From the NCBI GenBank assembly GCA_964553715.1, contig CAZKKY010000015.1, positions 1 to 29,295 of the forward strand: a stretch of DNA of 29,295 nt, read 5' to 3'. Source of the DNA: JAGOJE01 sp964553715 (GTDB taxonomy: Bacteria > Pseudomonadota > Alphaproteobacteria > Rickettsiales > Rickettsiaceae). The notes beneath the pieces are model-generated. The model did no database searches. It saw only the letters and a list, made by a program, of their open reading frames with translations, and had not been told where the DNA came from. Of the stretch, positions 8,055 to 16,972 are shown in pieces; within the stretch, counting starts at the first letter, position 1; each line of letters starts with the position of its first letter. A program made the position numbers and the translations under genes.

Positions 8055-8240
8055 TTACTGCCCTACTTTATCCAGTCTTGGTATGATGAGCTGGCCAGAC
8101 TGGAAACCTTCCTTGTCAAAAATATATATAACTGTGTAAGTTTTATCCTCATAGTTTCTACTAAGTTTGTCGCAGTATAGTTCACCACGTAATTGACTTA
8201 TATTATTATATAATTTCCAATTCTCATCCTCATTTGGCAT
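8055..8240 (-). CDS. Small hypothetical ORF downstream of lepA
   Basis: The product is 61 residues from ATG 8238-8240, containing WKLYNNISQLRGELYCDKLS and ending in LIIPRLDKVGQ. The frame stays open upstream for about 22 further codons, up to a TGA that overlaps the end of lepA. That extension (including a KVLRNIIKIAEKPCHYIKD stretch) has protein-like composition but no ATG, GTG or TTG start. The ORF could be a real small gene using the internal ATG, or the 3' remnant of a larger gene whose 5' part has been lost. I do not recognise the family. No transmembrane segment or metal motif is evident. Confidence 0.4.
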   Translation of the reverse strand: MPNEDENWKLYNNISQLRGELYCDKLSRNYEDKTYTVIYIFDKEGFQSGQLIIPRLDKVGQ

Positions 8241-8305
8241 ATCTTTAATGTAATGACATGGCTTTTCAGCTATTTTAATTATGTTTCTTAAAACTTTTGG
8301 ATATT

Positions 8306-10114
8306 TTAAGATTCATCACCTATTTTTAATGCTGCTATAAATGCAGATTGAGGAATCTCTACATTCCCTATATTACGCATACGCTTTTTACCAGCTTTTT
8401 GTTTTTCTAGCAATTTACGCTTACGGCTTATATCTCCCCCGTAGCATTTAGCAAGCACGTCTTTACGAAGGGCCTTAACTGTTTCTCTAGCTATAATTCT
8501 GCTTCCAATGGACGCTTGAATGGCTATTTGGAACAATTGCCTTGGTATAAGATCTTGAAGGCGTTTACATAGTTCGCGCCCTCGAAATTCTGCTCTTGAT
8601 TTATGAACTATAGTAGATAAAGCATCCACATTTTCTGAATTTACCAGAATTTTAAGCCTTACAAGATCACTTTCTGAATAATCATCCATATGCCAGTCAA
8701 AACTAGCATATCCTTTAGAGCAAGATTTTAACCTATCATAAAAATCAAAAACTATTTCATTAAGAGGAAGCTTATATATCAGCATTGCTCTAGTTCCAAC
8801 ATATGTAAGATCTATCTGAATACCACGTTTATCTGTACATAGAGCAAGTACTGCGCCTAAAAATTCATCTGGCACCATTATAGTAGCTCTAATCCATGGT
8901 TCTTCTATAAATGCAATATTTTGTACCTCTGGCAAGTCGCACGGATTATGTATTTCAATCATATCTCCGCTATTTAGATGAACTTTATATACAACGCTTG
9001 GCGCTGTTGTTATCATATCTAGATCAAACTCACGCTCTAATCTTTCCTGAATAATTTCAAGATGAAGCAATCCTAAAAAGCCACATCTAAAACCAAATCC
9101 AAGTGCTGTTGAAGTTTCGGTTTCGAATTCAAAACTTGCATCATTCAACCTTAATTTTGCTAAAGAGTCTTTTAAATGCTCGAATTGAGATGCATCAGAT
9201 GGATATAGACCGCAAAAAACAACCGGAAGATGTGGCTTAAATCCTGCAAGAGGTGCAGAACATGGATTTTTTTCTTCTGTTATAGTGTCCCCTACCTTAC
9301 AATCAGAAACCTGTTTAATAGATGCTGTAAAAAACCCTATTTCTCCTGAATCTAAAATACCAGACACATGCTTTTTAGGAGAGAAGTAGCCAACATTTTC
9401 TGCTAAATAACTGGAATTTGTAGAAAGCATTTTTATCTTCATACCTTTGCGCAAGGCACCTTGCATAACCCGAACTAGAATCACAACGCCAAGATAAGGG
9501 TCATACCAGCTATCAACAAGCAGAGCCTGAAGTGGTAAATTCTCTTCCTGATTTTTAGGAGCAGGAAGGCGAGTAACAATAGCTTCTAACACATCTTCAA
9601 TGCCTATCCCGCTTTTAGCTGAAATCATAACAGCATTTGATGCATCAATACCTATTACTTCTTCTATTTGAGTTTTTACTCTATCTGGTTCTGCAGCCGC
9701 TAGATCTATTTTGTTAAGAACGGGAACTATCTCATGATTATTATCAATTGCCTGATATACATTAGCAAGAGTTTGTGCTTCTACGCCTTGACTTGCATCT
9801 ACTACAAGAAGCGAGCCTTCGCATGCAGCAAGAGATCTACTAACCTCATAAGCGAAATCCACATGTCCAGGTGTATCCATCAAATTTAGCTGATATGTTT
9901 TTGAATCTTTCGCTTTATAAAGCAACTTAACAGTTTGAGCCTTTATTGTAATGCCACGTTCTTTTTCAATATCCATAGAATCAAGAACCTGAGAACTCAT
10001 TTCTCTTGCATTAAGACCTCCACAAAACTCTATTAACCTATCTGCTAGAGTTGACTTTCCATGGTCTATGTGGGCTATAATAGCAAAATTTCTAATGTGA
10101 GATAAATCTTTCAT
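8306..10114 (-). CDS. lepA: Elongation factor 4 (LepA), ribosome-associated GTPase
   Basis: The product is 602 residues against 599 in E. coli. LepA is a translational GTPase that acts on the ribosome in initiation or ribosome biogenesis and can back-translocate tRNAs in vitro. The G1 motif AHIDHGKSTLADRL is at the N-terminus, followed by switch II DTPGHVDF and the NKIDL guanine-specificity motif. EF-G-like domains II, III and V follow. The LepA-specific C-terminal domain includes KRKLLEKQKAGKKRMR and ends IPQSAFIAALKIGDES. It is transcribed away from prfB; the 81-base gap between the two starts must hold both promoters. No lepB follows, the common neighbour in other Proteobacteria. Confidence 0.97.
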   Translation of the reverse strand: MKDLSHIRNFAIIAHIDHGKSTLADRLIEFCGGLNAREMSSQVLDSMDIEKERGITIKAQTVKLLYKAKDSKTYQLNLMDTPGHVDFAYEVSRSLAACEGSLLVVDASQGVEAQTLANVYQAIDNNHEIVPVLNKIDLAAAEPDRVKTQIEEVIGIDASNAVMISAKSGIGIEDVLEAIVTRLPAPKNQEENLPLQALLVDSWYDPYLGVVILVRVMQGALRKGMKIKMLSTNSSYLAENVGYFSPKKHVSGILDSGEIGFFTASIKQVSDCKVGDTITEEKNPCSAPLAGFKPHLPVVFCGLYPSDASQFEHLKDSLAKLRLNDASFEFETETSTALGFGFRCGFLGLLHLEIIQERLEREFDLDMITTAPSVVYKVHLNSGDMIEIHNPCDLPEVQNIAFIEEPWIRATIMVPDEFLGAVLALCTDKRGIQIDLTYVGTRAMLIYKLPLNEIVFDFYDRLKSCSKGYASFDWHMDDYSESDLVRLKILVNSENVDALSTIVHKSRAEFRGRELCKRLQDLIPRQLFQIAIQASIGSRIIARETVKALRKDVLAKCYGGDISRKRKLLEKQKAGKKRMRNIGNVEIPQSAFIAALKIGDES

Positions 10115-10195
10115 ATAATCTATTTATTGCTTTTTTATGTGATTTTTGATATTTTTCGCATTATTCCACAAGTTCTTAGATAAGTATAGGGCAAA

Positions 10196-11306
10196 ATGCG
10201 TTCACAAATAGAAAACTACAAACGATCAATAGAATCATCGCTAGAATTGCTTGCGAGGTATCTTTGACCTTGACTCCTCATATAAGAAACTTGATGAGTT
10301 AAATCAGAAGTCAGAAGACCCTAATCTCTGGAATAATTCAAGCAATGCGCAGCTTATTCTAAAAGCAAAAAGCTTGCTTGAATCTAGCCTTAACAATTAT
10401 CAAAAATTAAAAAAAACTCTTGATGAAAATTTAGATCTAGCACTTCTGGCAGACTCTGAAGAAGACGAAGCGATGCTAGATGATGTAGAGTCATCTTTGA
10501 AAGATTTGTGTTTAATATGTCAGAAATTTGAAACAGAATGTCTATTTTCTGGAGAAGCTGATGCAAATAACTGTTTTTTAGAAATTAATGCTGGTGCTGG
10601 AGGAACTGAAAGCCACGACTGGGCTTCCATAATGATGCGCATGTATTTAAGATTTGCAGAAAGATTAAAATTCAAATCTGAGATAATTAATATGATATCC
10701 GGAGAAGAAGCAGGTATCAAATCTTGCGTACTAAAAATTAGTGGCCATCAAGCTTATGGATGGTTTAAAACTGAATCTGGAGTTCATCGCTTAGTTAGAA
10801 TCTCCCCATTTAATGCTGCAGGCAAAAGAATGACGAGCTTCGCAAGCGCATGGGTTTATCCTGAAATTGATGATAATATCGATATTGTAATAGAAGAAAA
10901 AGATTTACGCATAGATACCTATAGATCATCTGGTGCAGGAGGCCAGCACGTCAATACTACAGATTCAGCAGTTAGGATAACTCATATACCTACAAATATC
11001 GCAGTTGCTTGTCAGAGCGGAAGATCTCAGCATAAAAACAAGGCCGAAGCTATGACTATGCTTAAAGCAAGATTGTATGATCTAGAACTGAAAAAAAGAG
11101 AAGCTGAAGCCCAAAGCGTAAATGATAGCAAAACAGATAATGGATGGGGACATCAAATTCGTTCTTACGTTCTACAACCCTATCAGATGGTAAAAGATTT
11201 ACGTACTAATGTTGAAACATCAGATAGTAACGGAGTTCTTGATGGCGATTTAGAAAAATTTGTTGCAGCAAGTCTTGCTATGAGAGTATGTAGTAAAGAA
11301 GAATAG
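10196..11306 (+). CDS. prfB: Peptide chain release factor 2, with programmed +1 frameshift
   Basis: RF2 recognises UGA and UAA. Reading starts at ATG 10196, with AGGG (10188-10191) 4 bases ahead, and runs 23 codons to CTT (10262-10264) and an in-frame TGA (10265-10267). A +1 slip at CTT T joins it to GAC at 10266, so the CDS is join(10196..10264,10266..11306), 369 residues against 365 in E. coli. The anticodon-like SPF is at about residues 203-205 and the catalytic GGQ at about 248-250, almost the E. coli positions. A single-frame call starting at TTG 10251 would miss the true N-terminus. The downstream LD-carboxypeptidase begins 3 bases after the stop, so they form an operon. A functional RF2 indicates that UGA is a stop codon here. 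Confidence 0.96.
10253..10268 (+). promoter_or_regulatory. prfB autoregulatory +1 frameshift site
   Basis: The 16 bases GCGAGGTATCTTTGAC hold an internal Shine-Dalgarno-like GAGG, then TAT, the slippery CTT and the stop TGA followed by C. This matches the classic RF2 site (AGGGGG TAT CTT TGA C in E. coli) in order and spacing. When RF2 is scarce the ribosome stalls at UGAC and slips +1, making more RF2. The stimulatory element is a little weaker than in E. coli. Confidence 0.95.
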
Positions 11307-11309
11307 TCT

Positions 11310-12179
11310 ATGCAAAAAGTAAGAATAATAGCTCCATCTTCTATAATTGCTAATCCCTATAAAAAATTAGAAGAAGCAGCTGTACTTCTTAAATCTTATG
11401 GATTTGATGTATCTTATAACTCTAATTTGTTTGGTGATCCTACTATTTGTAGATTCTATGCGAATACTAAAAAATTCAGGCAAGAAGATCTAAAAGATGC
11501 TATTTTAGATGATGGGGCTGATATCATTTGGGCCTTTAGAGGCGGTTATGGCGCTGGTGAAATTGTGGAAGAAATGATAGCTCTACGGCCTAATAAAAAG
11601 AAAATCCTTATAGGATTTAGCGATATTACTCCAATAGGTGCTTTATTTACACAAATTTTTGATATGCCTTTCCTACATGCTTCTGGTTTAACAAGTCTAA
11701 TTGGTGCTCAGCAAAATCATATTCATGATATAAAAGAAATTTTAGATGGAAAAAAATATTCTACATCCATAGAAACCCTAAATGAAGCTGCTAAATTTGG
11801 TATAACAGGTAAAATTACTGGGGGTAACCTATGTCTAATACAGACTATGATAGGCACTAAATTACCGTTAGATGCAAGTGGCAAAATTCTATTTTTAGAA
11901 GATGTAGGAGAGCCAGGATATAAAGTTGCCCGAATGTTAAACCATCTTGAAAAAGCATTGGTTCTTTCAGGAATTGAGGGATGTATTTTAGGTGATTTTT
12001 CAAATAGTGATCAGCATATAGAGTATGTTTTATCTGAATTTATCAATCGTCATAATAATATACCTTTTTATAGAATAAAATCAGGACATAATCCTATCAA
12101 TTATCCTATTATAATGGGTATTTCTGTTGATATACCTAAAGGCGGAAATACTATAGAGTATAATATTCACCCAGAATAA
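11310..12179 (+). CDS. ldcA: LD-carboxypeptidase (peptidase family S66)
   Basis: The product is 289 residues. Family members cleave the terminal D-Ala from L,D-linked muropeptide tetrapeptides in cytoplasmic murein recycling, or act on related peptides. The S66 Ser-Glu-His triad is visible: Ser104 in IGFSDITP, Glu197 in FLEDVGEP and His260 in SGHN. The N-terminal IIAPSS and the AFRGGYGAGE segment are typical. There is no signal peptide, so it is cytoplasmic. It follows prfB by 3 bases and converges on lpd with an 18-base gap. The assignment to murein LdcA rather than an immunity-type MccF paralogue is by overall resemblance and is less certain than the family call. Confidence 0.88.
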   Translation: MQKVRIIAPSSIIANPYKKLEEAAVLLKSYGFDVSYNSNLFGDPTICRFYANTKKFRQEDLKDAILDDGADIIWAFRGGYGAGEIVEEMIALRPNKKKILIGFSDITPIGALFTQIFDMPFLHASGLTSLIGAQQNHIHDIKEILDGKKYSTSIETLNEAAKFGITGKITGGNLCLIQTMIGTKLPLDASGKILFLEDVGEPGYKVARMLNHLEKALVLSGIEGCILGDFSNSDQHIEYVLSEFINRHNNIPFYRIKSGHNPINYPIIMGISVDIPKGGNTIEYNIHPE

Positions 12180-12180
12180 A

Positions 12181-12211
12181 CTGTGCATAGTATCAGACTA
12201 TATATGTACAG
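12181..12211. terminator. Weak interrupted hairpin between ldcA and lpd
   Basis: CTGT (12181-12184) pairs with ACAG (12208-12211), and ATAGT (12187-12191) with ACTAT (12197-12201), leaving an asymmetric internal loop. It begins right after the ldcA stop and overlaps the lpd stop, so it could end both convergent transcripts. The stem is weak and without a U-tract, so this is tentative. Confidence 0.3.
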
Positions 12212-13589
12212 CTCTAGAGTAAGCGTTAAGCACAGACTCATGCATAGCTTCTGAAATAGTAGGATGTGCAAAAATTGTTTGGATAAAGTCTAACTCTGTA
12301 GCCTCCAAGTTTTTACCTATCACATACCCTGATATTAGCTCAGTTACTTCGCTACCTATCATATGAGCACCAAGCAATTCCCCAGTTTTATTATCAAAAA
12401 TTGTTTTCACAAGACCAGATTCTTCTCCCATAGCTATGGCCTTACCATTTCCAAGAAATGGGAAACGACCAATTTTTATATCAAAACCAGCAGATCTTGC
12501 AGCATCTTCTGTTAGCCCTACGCTAGCAATTTGAGGCATAGAATAAGTGCATCCTGGAATGTTATGCTTGTTAATAGGATGAGCCTTGAGACCAGCAATA
12601 GATTCAGCGGCGATAATTCCTTCATGGCTTGCTTTATGTGCCAGCCATGGACCGCCTGCTACATCCCCAATTGCATAAATACCTTCATCGTCAGTTTGCA
12701 TATTATCTTTAGTAACTATATGGCCTTTATCTATTTTTACTTTTGTATTTTCAAGGCCTATATTTTCTATATTAGCACTAATACCAACAGCCATAATAAT
12801 TTTATCTGCCTTGATTATAGAATCTTTACCAGAAGCAGAAACAGCAAGTTCAACACTGTCTTTATGCTTTTTAAGAGACCCAATTGTTGCAGATGTCACA
12901 AAAGAGATCCCTTGTTTTTCAAAACTCTTTTTTGCAAGTTCTGAAATTTCTTTATCTTCAACAGAAAGAATTCTATCACGAGCTTCTACAACAGTAACAT
13001 TAGTGCCAAAAGCGCTATAGAAACTAGCAAATTCTATGCCTATCGCGCCGGAACCTACTATAATTAAAGATTGTGGAATAGATTCTGGAACCATAGCTTC
13101 TTTATATGTTAGGACTAACCTACCATCTGGCTGATACCCATCAAGTACTCTAGCTCTAGCTCCGGTCGCTATAATAATATTCCTTGCTTTGATCTCTTCT
13201 TTTGTACCATCAAGATCAATAGTTACGATCTTATTATGACCTATCATTCCTCTACCACGAAACACTGTAACTTTATGCTTTTTCATCAAAGACTCTATTC
13301 CAGAAGATAACTTAGCAGATACAGATCGTGAGCGATCTACTATCTTTTTAATATCAAATTTTACACCACTTACCTCTATTCCGAATTCAGACATATGATT
13401 AGCAAATCTATACATTTCTGCAGACCTAAGAAGAGCTTTCGTTGGAATACACCCCCAGTTAAGACATATACCGCCGAGATGAGAACCTTCAACAAGTGCC
13501 ACATTTTTACCGAGCTGAGATGCACGAATAGCTGCAACATAACCACCAGGACCGCCACCAATAATTACTACATCAAACTGTTTCATCAT
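12198..13589 (-). CDS. lpd: Dihydrolipoyl dehydrogenase (E3 of pyruvate dehydrogenase)
   Basis: FAD flavoprotein that reoxidises dihydrolipoamide with NAD+. The 463 residues match the family. The N-terminal FAD motif is VVIIGGGPGGYVAA; the redox-active disulfide is Cys42/Cys47 in GGICLNWGCIPTK. The NAD Rossmann motif is IVGSGAIGIEFASF, and the dimer-interface catalytic pair lies in FAHPTISEAMHES. Its ATG overlaps the pdhC stop by 4 bases (ATGA), so it is the last gene of the pdhA-pdhB-pdhC-lpd operon. Position makes it the dedicated PDH E3; it may also serve 2-oxoglutarate dehydrogenase if no second lpd exists. Confidence 0.97.
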   Translation of the reverse strand: MMKQFDVVIIGGGPGGYVAAIRASQLGKNVALVEGSHLGGICLNWGCIPTKALLRSAEMYRFANHMSEFGIEVSGVKFDIKKIVDRSRSVSAKLSSGIESLMKKHKVTVFRGRGMIGHNKIVTIDLDGTKEEIKARNIIIATGARARVLDGYQPDGRLVLTYKEAMVPESIPQSLIIVGSGAIGIEFASFYSAFGTNVTVVEARDRILSVEDKEISELAKKSFEKQGISFVTSATIGSLKKHKDSVELAVSASGKDSIIKADKIIMAVGISANIENIGLENTKVKIDKGHIVTKDNMQTDDEGIYAIGDVAGGPWLAHKASHEGIIAAESIAGLKAHPINKHNIPGCTYSMPQIASVGLTEDAARSAGFDIKIGRFPFLGNGKAIAMGEESGLVKTIFDNKTGELLGAHMIGSEVTELISGYVIGKNLEATELDFIQTIFAHPTISEAMHESVLNAYSRAVHI

Positions 13590-14848
13590 GACATCTCCTT
13601 CATAATCATTTTAATAGGATGTTCTATATATTCCTTAAAAGCTTTTAAAAAAGTAGCCCCGATAGCGCCATCTACAACTCTATGATCACAAGATAAAGTA
13701 ACGTCCATAATAGTCGCAATAACCATTTTATCGTCTTTATTTACTATCACTCTTTTACTTCCCTCTCCTACAGCTAAAATACAGCTTTGTGGAGGATTAA
13801 TTATAGCACTGAAATTTTTAATGCCAAACATTCCAAGATTCGATATTGTAAATCCCCCACCTTGAAATTCTTCTGGCCTTAATTTATTTTCTCTAGCCTT
13901 AGATGCAAGTGTCTTCATTTCAGATGATAAAGAAACCATATTTTTGAAATTTGCATTCTTTATTACAGGCGTAACAAGACCAGACTTTGAGGCAACAGCA
14001 ACAGATATATCTATATTATTATAAGCTATCATCCCAGAATCAGACCAGGAAGCATTTACTTCTGGAACATCTTCCATAGCAAGAGCTGAAGCCTTGATTA
14101 TAAAATCATTAACAGATAATTTATAGCCTTCTGCAGATGCATTATTAATTTCCTGGCGTAAATCTAGTAATTTATCAAGAAAGCATTCTATAGAAAGGTA
14201 AAAATGAGGAACATTTTGTTTAGATTCAACTAACCGTTTTGCAATAATCTTACGCACATTATTATGAGGAATAATTTTAAATTCTTCATCACTACGAGAC
14301 AAAATCTTATTCGCAATTACTCCTGACGAAGCTTGATAATTAATAATATCAGATTGGATAATTCTTCCATGCGGGCCAGACCCTATAATGCTAGCTAAAT
14401 CAATATTACGATCTTTTGCAATGCGTTTTGCTAGAGGTGATACAAAAATTTTATTAGGCTTCTTAGAAACATCGGTTTTAGAATCCTGATTAGAACGATC
14501 AATAACGGCGCTCTCTTTATGGGTTGCAGTCTGATTATTTGTTGCAACGGAAGAAGAAGATACATTACTTGTTAGATCTATATTTGATAGGCTATCTTCT
14601 GTTTCACCCTCTTCTAAAATCACAGCAATAATATTATTTACTGGTACATTTTCTGTTCCTGCAGGGATAATAATTTTGGCTAAAATTCCTTCATCTACAG
14701 CTTCCATTTCCATAGTTGCTTTATCTGTTTCTATTTCCGCAATTACTTCTCCAGCTTTTATAGAATCACCTTCTTTTTTAAGCCATTTGGATAAATTGCC
14801 CTCTGTCATAGTTGGTGATAAAGCTGGCATTAAAATTTTTACTGGCAT
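13586..14848 (-). CDS. pdhC: Pyruvate dehydrogenase E2, dihydrolipoyllysine acetyltransferase
   Basis: The product is 420 residues and forms the core of the PDH complex, transferring acetyl groups from lipoyl-lysine to CoA. A single lipoyl domain (about 1-80) carries the lipoylated Lys43 in ETDKATMEMEA. A Ser/Thr/Asn-rich linker (about 85-130) is followed by the peripheral subunit-binding domain (KIFVSPLAKRIAKDRNID, with GSGPHGRI). The catalytic domain ends in SCDHRVVDG, with His389 and Asp393. One lipoyl domain is usual in Alphaproteobacteria. It starts 15 bases after pdhB and overlaps lpd by 4. Confidence 0.97.
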   Translation of the reverse strand: MPVKILMPALSPTMTEGNLSKWLKKEGDSIKAGEVIAEIETDKATMEMEAVDEGILAKIIIPAGTENVPVNNIIAVILEEGETEDSLSNIDLTSNVSSSSVATNNQTATHKESAVIDRSNQDSKTDVSKKPNKIFVSPLAKRIAKDRNIDLASIIGSGPHGRIIQSDIINYQASSGVIANKILSRSDEEFKIIPHNNVRKIIAKRLVESKQNVPHFYLSIECFLDKLLDLRQEINNASAEGYKLSVNDFIIKASALAMEDVPEVNASWSDSGMIAYNNIDISVAVASKSGLVTPVIKNANFKNMVSLSSEMKTLASKARENKLRPEEFQGGGFTISNLGMFGIKNFSAIINPPQSCILAVGEGSKRVIVNKDDKMVIATIMDVTLSCDHRVVDGAIGATFLKAFKEYIEHPIKMIMKEMS

Positions 14849-14863
14849 AATCTTTCTCTAGAA

Positions 14864-15844
14864 TTATATTTTATATGTAACTTTTTTAGCTGCATCTACT
14901 ATTTCATCTATAGAAGGAAGAGCGAGTTTTTCTAAATTAGCAGCATATGGTAGAGGAACTTCTTTGCCGCATACAAACTCTACCGGAGCGTCTAAATAAT
15001 CAAATGCTTTTTGCATAACAATAGATGATATCGTAGCACCTATGCCGGCAAAAAACCAACCTTCTTCCACAACGACTAATCTTCCTGTTTTCTTTACAGA
15101 CTCTATAATTGCTTCTTCATCTAAGGGCTTTATTGTTCTAAGGTCTATTACTTCCGCAGATATTCCTACCTTTTCTAATTCCTCTGCTGCAGCCATAGCA
15201 AGTTTTACCTGAATAGAAAATGTTACTATCGTAACGCTCTCTCCTTCCCTAACTATTTTAGCTTTACCTATTTCTATTGGAAGAACATGATCCGGTATTT
15301 CAAAACTCTGACCATATAATAGCTCATTTTCTAAAAATATCACAGGATTTGGATCTAATATCGCGCTAATTAAAAGCCCTTTAGCATCTTCTGCTGAATA
15401 TGGCGCAATCACTTTAAGACCAGGTATATGGCTATAAGTAGCAGCGTAATTCTGACTATGCTGAGCCCCTACTCTTGCAGCAGCACCATTAGGCCCCCTA
15501 AAAACTATAGGAGAAGACAGCTGGCCTCCAGACATATAATTGGTCTTAGCAGCAGAATTAACTATTTGATCCATGGCCTGCATAGCAAAATTGAAAGTCA
15601 TAAATTCTACAATAGGCTTTAAGCCAGCAAAAGCAGCACCAATAGCAAGACCAGCAAAACCATGTTCTGTAATTGGAGAATCAATAACACGCTTTGGCCC
15701 AAATTCATCAAGCAACCCTTGTGTTACCTTGTATGCTCCCTGATACTGACCTACTTCTTCACCAATAATAAAGATTCTTTCATCCTTACGCATTTCTTCC
15801 GCCATAGCATCCCGCAAGGCTTCTCTAACAGTTATCATGGTCAT
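14864..15844 (-). CDS. pdhB: Pyruvate dehydrogenase E1 beta subunit
   Basis: The product is 326 residues; together with E1 alpha it forms the TPP-dependent decarboxylase. The N-terminus TVREALRDAMAEEM and the IGEEVGQYQGAYKVTQGL segment place the TPP-activating glutamate. GFAGLAIGAAFAGLKPIVEFMTFNF and the C-terminal transketolase-C domain (EVIDLRTIKPLDEEAI) are typical. Unlike many free-living Alphaproteobacteria (for example Sinorhizobium), it has no extra N-terminal lipoyl domain. The start overlaps the pdhA stop by 4 bases. Confidence 0.97.
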   Translation of the reverse strand: MTMITVREALRDAMAEEMRKDERIFIIGEEVGQYQGAYKVTQGLLDEFGPKRVIDSPITEHGFAGLAIGAAFAGLKPIVEFMTFNFAMQAMDQIVNSAAKTNYMSGGQLSSPIVFRGPNGAAARVGAQHSQNYAATYSHIPGLKVIAPYSAEDAKGLLISAILDPNPVIFLENELLYGQSFEIPDHVLPIEIGKAKIVREGESVTIVTFSIQVKLAMAAAEELEKVGISAEVIDLRTIKPLDEEAIIESVKKTGRLVVVEEGWFFAGIGATISSIVMQKAFDYLDAPVEFVCGKEVPLPYAANLEKLALPSIDEIVDAAKKVTYKI

Positions 15845-16839
15845 AAAACATCCTTGTTATAATTTGTATAGATATCTGTATATAGCTCACTTTCATCTGG
15901 CAAATTAGAATCTGTAGCAAAAGAAGCTGCCTGACCTACAATATCTTTTACTGATTTTTCGATAGATTTTATCTCTTCCTCAGATGCATAATTATGTTGT
16001 ATAATTATATCTCTCACATTATTTATAGGATCTCTTGTTTCTTTAAAAAGCTCCACTTCTTCTTTAGAACGATATTTTGCAGGGTCAGACATAGAATGTC
16101 CACGATAACGATATGTTTTCATCTCTAAAATAATAGGACCATTTCCTTTCCTAACATAATCGCTTGCTTCAATAGATGCCTTATATACTTCATCTAAATT
16201 CATACCATCAACTTCTATACCTTTTATACCAAAAGATTCTCCTCTTTTGTATAGATCTAGTGTAGAACTACACCTTGCTACAGACGTACCCATAGAATAT
16301 TGATTATTTTCTATAATATATACTACTGGCAGGTTCCATAATTTAGCCATATTAAAAGATTCGTACACTTGTCCCTGATGAATTGCACCATCACCAAAAA
16401 ATGTATAGCAGATATTATCTGTATTATTATATTTTTCTGCAAAAGCTAGACCCGTTCCTATTGGCACCTGGGCACCAACTATGCCATGCCCTCCGTAAAA
16501 CTTACCTGGAATATCAAACATATGCATAGACCCTCCCTTACCTTTAGAGCACCCAGTTTCTCTTCCGGTAAGCTCTGCAAGGACAAATTTAGGATCTATA
16601 CCAGACAAAATAATATGAGCATGGTCGCGATAGCTTGTAATCATACTATCACCTTTCTTCTTTGCCATATGCACACCTGTTGCTACAGCTTCTTGACCTA
16701 TGTAAAGATGACAAAAACCTGCAATCAAACCCATGCCATAAAGCTGTCCACATTTTTCTTCAAATCTACGGATTAAGAGCATATCATAATAAGATTGCAG
16801 ATATTGCTCTTGTGAAATGACATCATTTTTTTTATTCAT
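15841..16839 (-). CDS. pdhA: Pyruvate dehydrogenase E1 alpha subunit
   Basis: The product is 332 residues from this start. It carries the TPP motif GDGAIHQGQVYESFNMAK...IIENN, the RYRGHSMSDP loop and the GCSKGKGGSMHMF segment. The longest frame begins at 16872 (343 residues), but I choose ATG 16839. An AAGAG ribosome site lies just upstream of it, the protein then begins MNKKNDVISQEQYL as in relatives, and 16872 falls inside the -10 element of the operon promoter. It is the first gene of pdhA-pdhB-pdhC-lpd, which gives this organism a complete route from pyruvate to acetyl-CoA. Confidence 0.95.
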   Translation of the reverse strand: MNKKNDVISQEQYLQSYYDMLLIRRFEEKCGQLYGMGLIAGFCHLYIGQEAVATGVHMAKKKGDSMITSYRDHAHIILSGIDPKFVLAELTGRETGCSKGKGGSMHMFDIPGKFYGGHGIVGAQVPIGTGLAFAEKYNNTDNICYTFFGDGAIHQGQVYESFNMAKLWNLPVVYIIENNQYSMGTSVARCSSTLDLYKRGESFGIKGIEVDGMNLDEVYKASIEASDYVRKGNGPIILEMKTYRYRGHSMSDPAKYRSKEEVELFKETRDPINNVRDIIIQHNYASEEEIKSIEKSVKDIVGQAASFATDSNLPDESELYTDIYTNYNKDVL

Positions 16840-16870
16840 TGATCTCTTCTTTAATAACGAATGTCTAAAC

Positions 16871-16900
16871 AAAATATTATGTTATGGTACCTATTGTCAA
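16871..16900 (-). promoter_or_regulatory. Promoter of the pdh operon
   Basis: On the minus strand a perfect TTGACA (16895-16900) is followed after 18 bases by TATTTT (16871-16876), 32 bases ahead of the pdhA ATG at 16839. The same TTGACA...TATTTT combination occurs before the ankyrin gene at 181-209. I see no operator-like palindrome over it. Confidence 0.5.
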
Positions 16901-16972
16901 TCATCTCTTTATATTTATCTAGAAAATCGTTATAGTTGGCAAAATTAAGGTAAAATATAATGGCTATATTAT

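Noticed and set aside
10251..10265. TTG 10251 as the prfB start
   Set aside because: It is an artefact of single-frame reading. The leader from ATG 10196 and the +1 frameshift give the full-length RF2.
12531..13020. Two long forward-strand frames (137 and 69 codons) over lpd
   Set aside because: They lie entirely antisense to lpd, which has complete flavoprotein motifs. Their translations are Phe/Ser/Asn/Cys-rich noise with no ribosome sites.
16839..16872. Upstream start for pdhA at 16872 (11 extra residues)
   Set aside because: The start would fall inside the -10 region of the operon promoter. ATG 16839 has an AAGAG ribosome site and fits the family N-terminus.
16936..16961. TTGGCA...TATAAT as the prs promoter
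   Set aside because: The spacer is only 14 bases, too short for a normal sigma70 promoter. The TATAAT may be used with another -35, which I could not identify.
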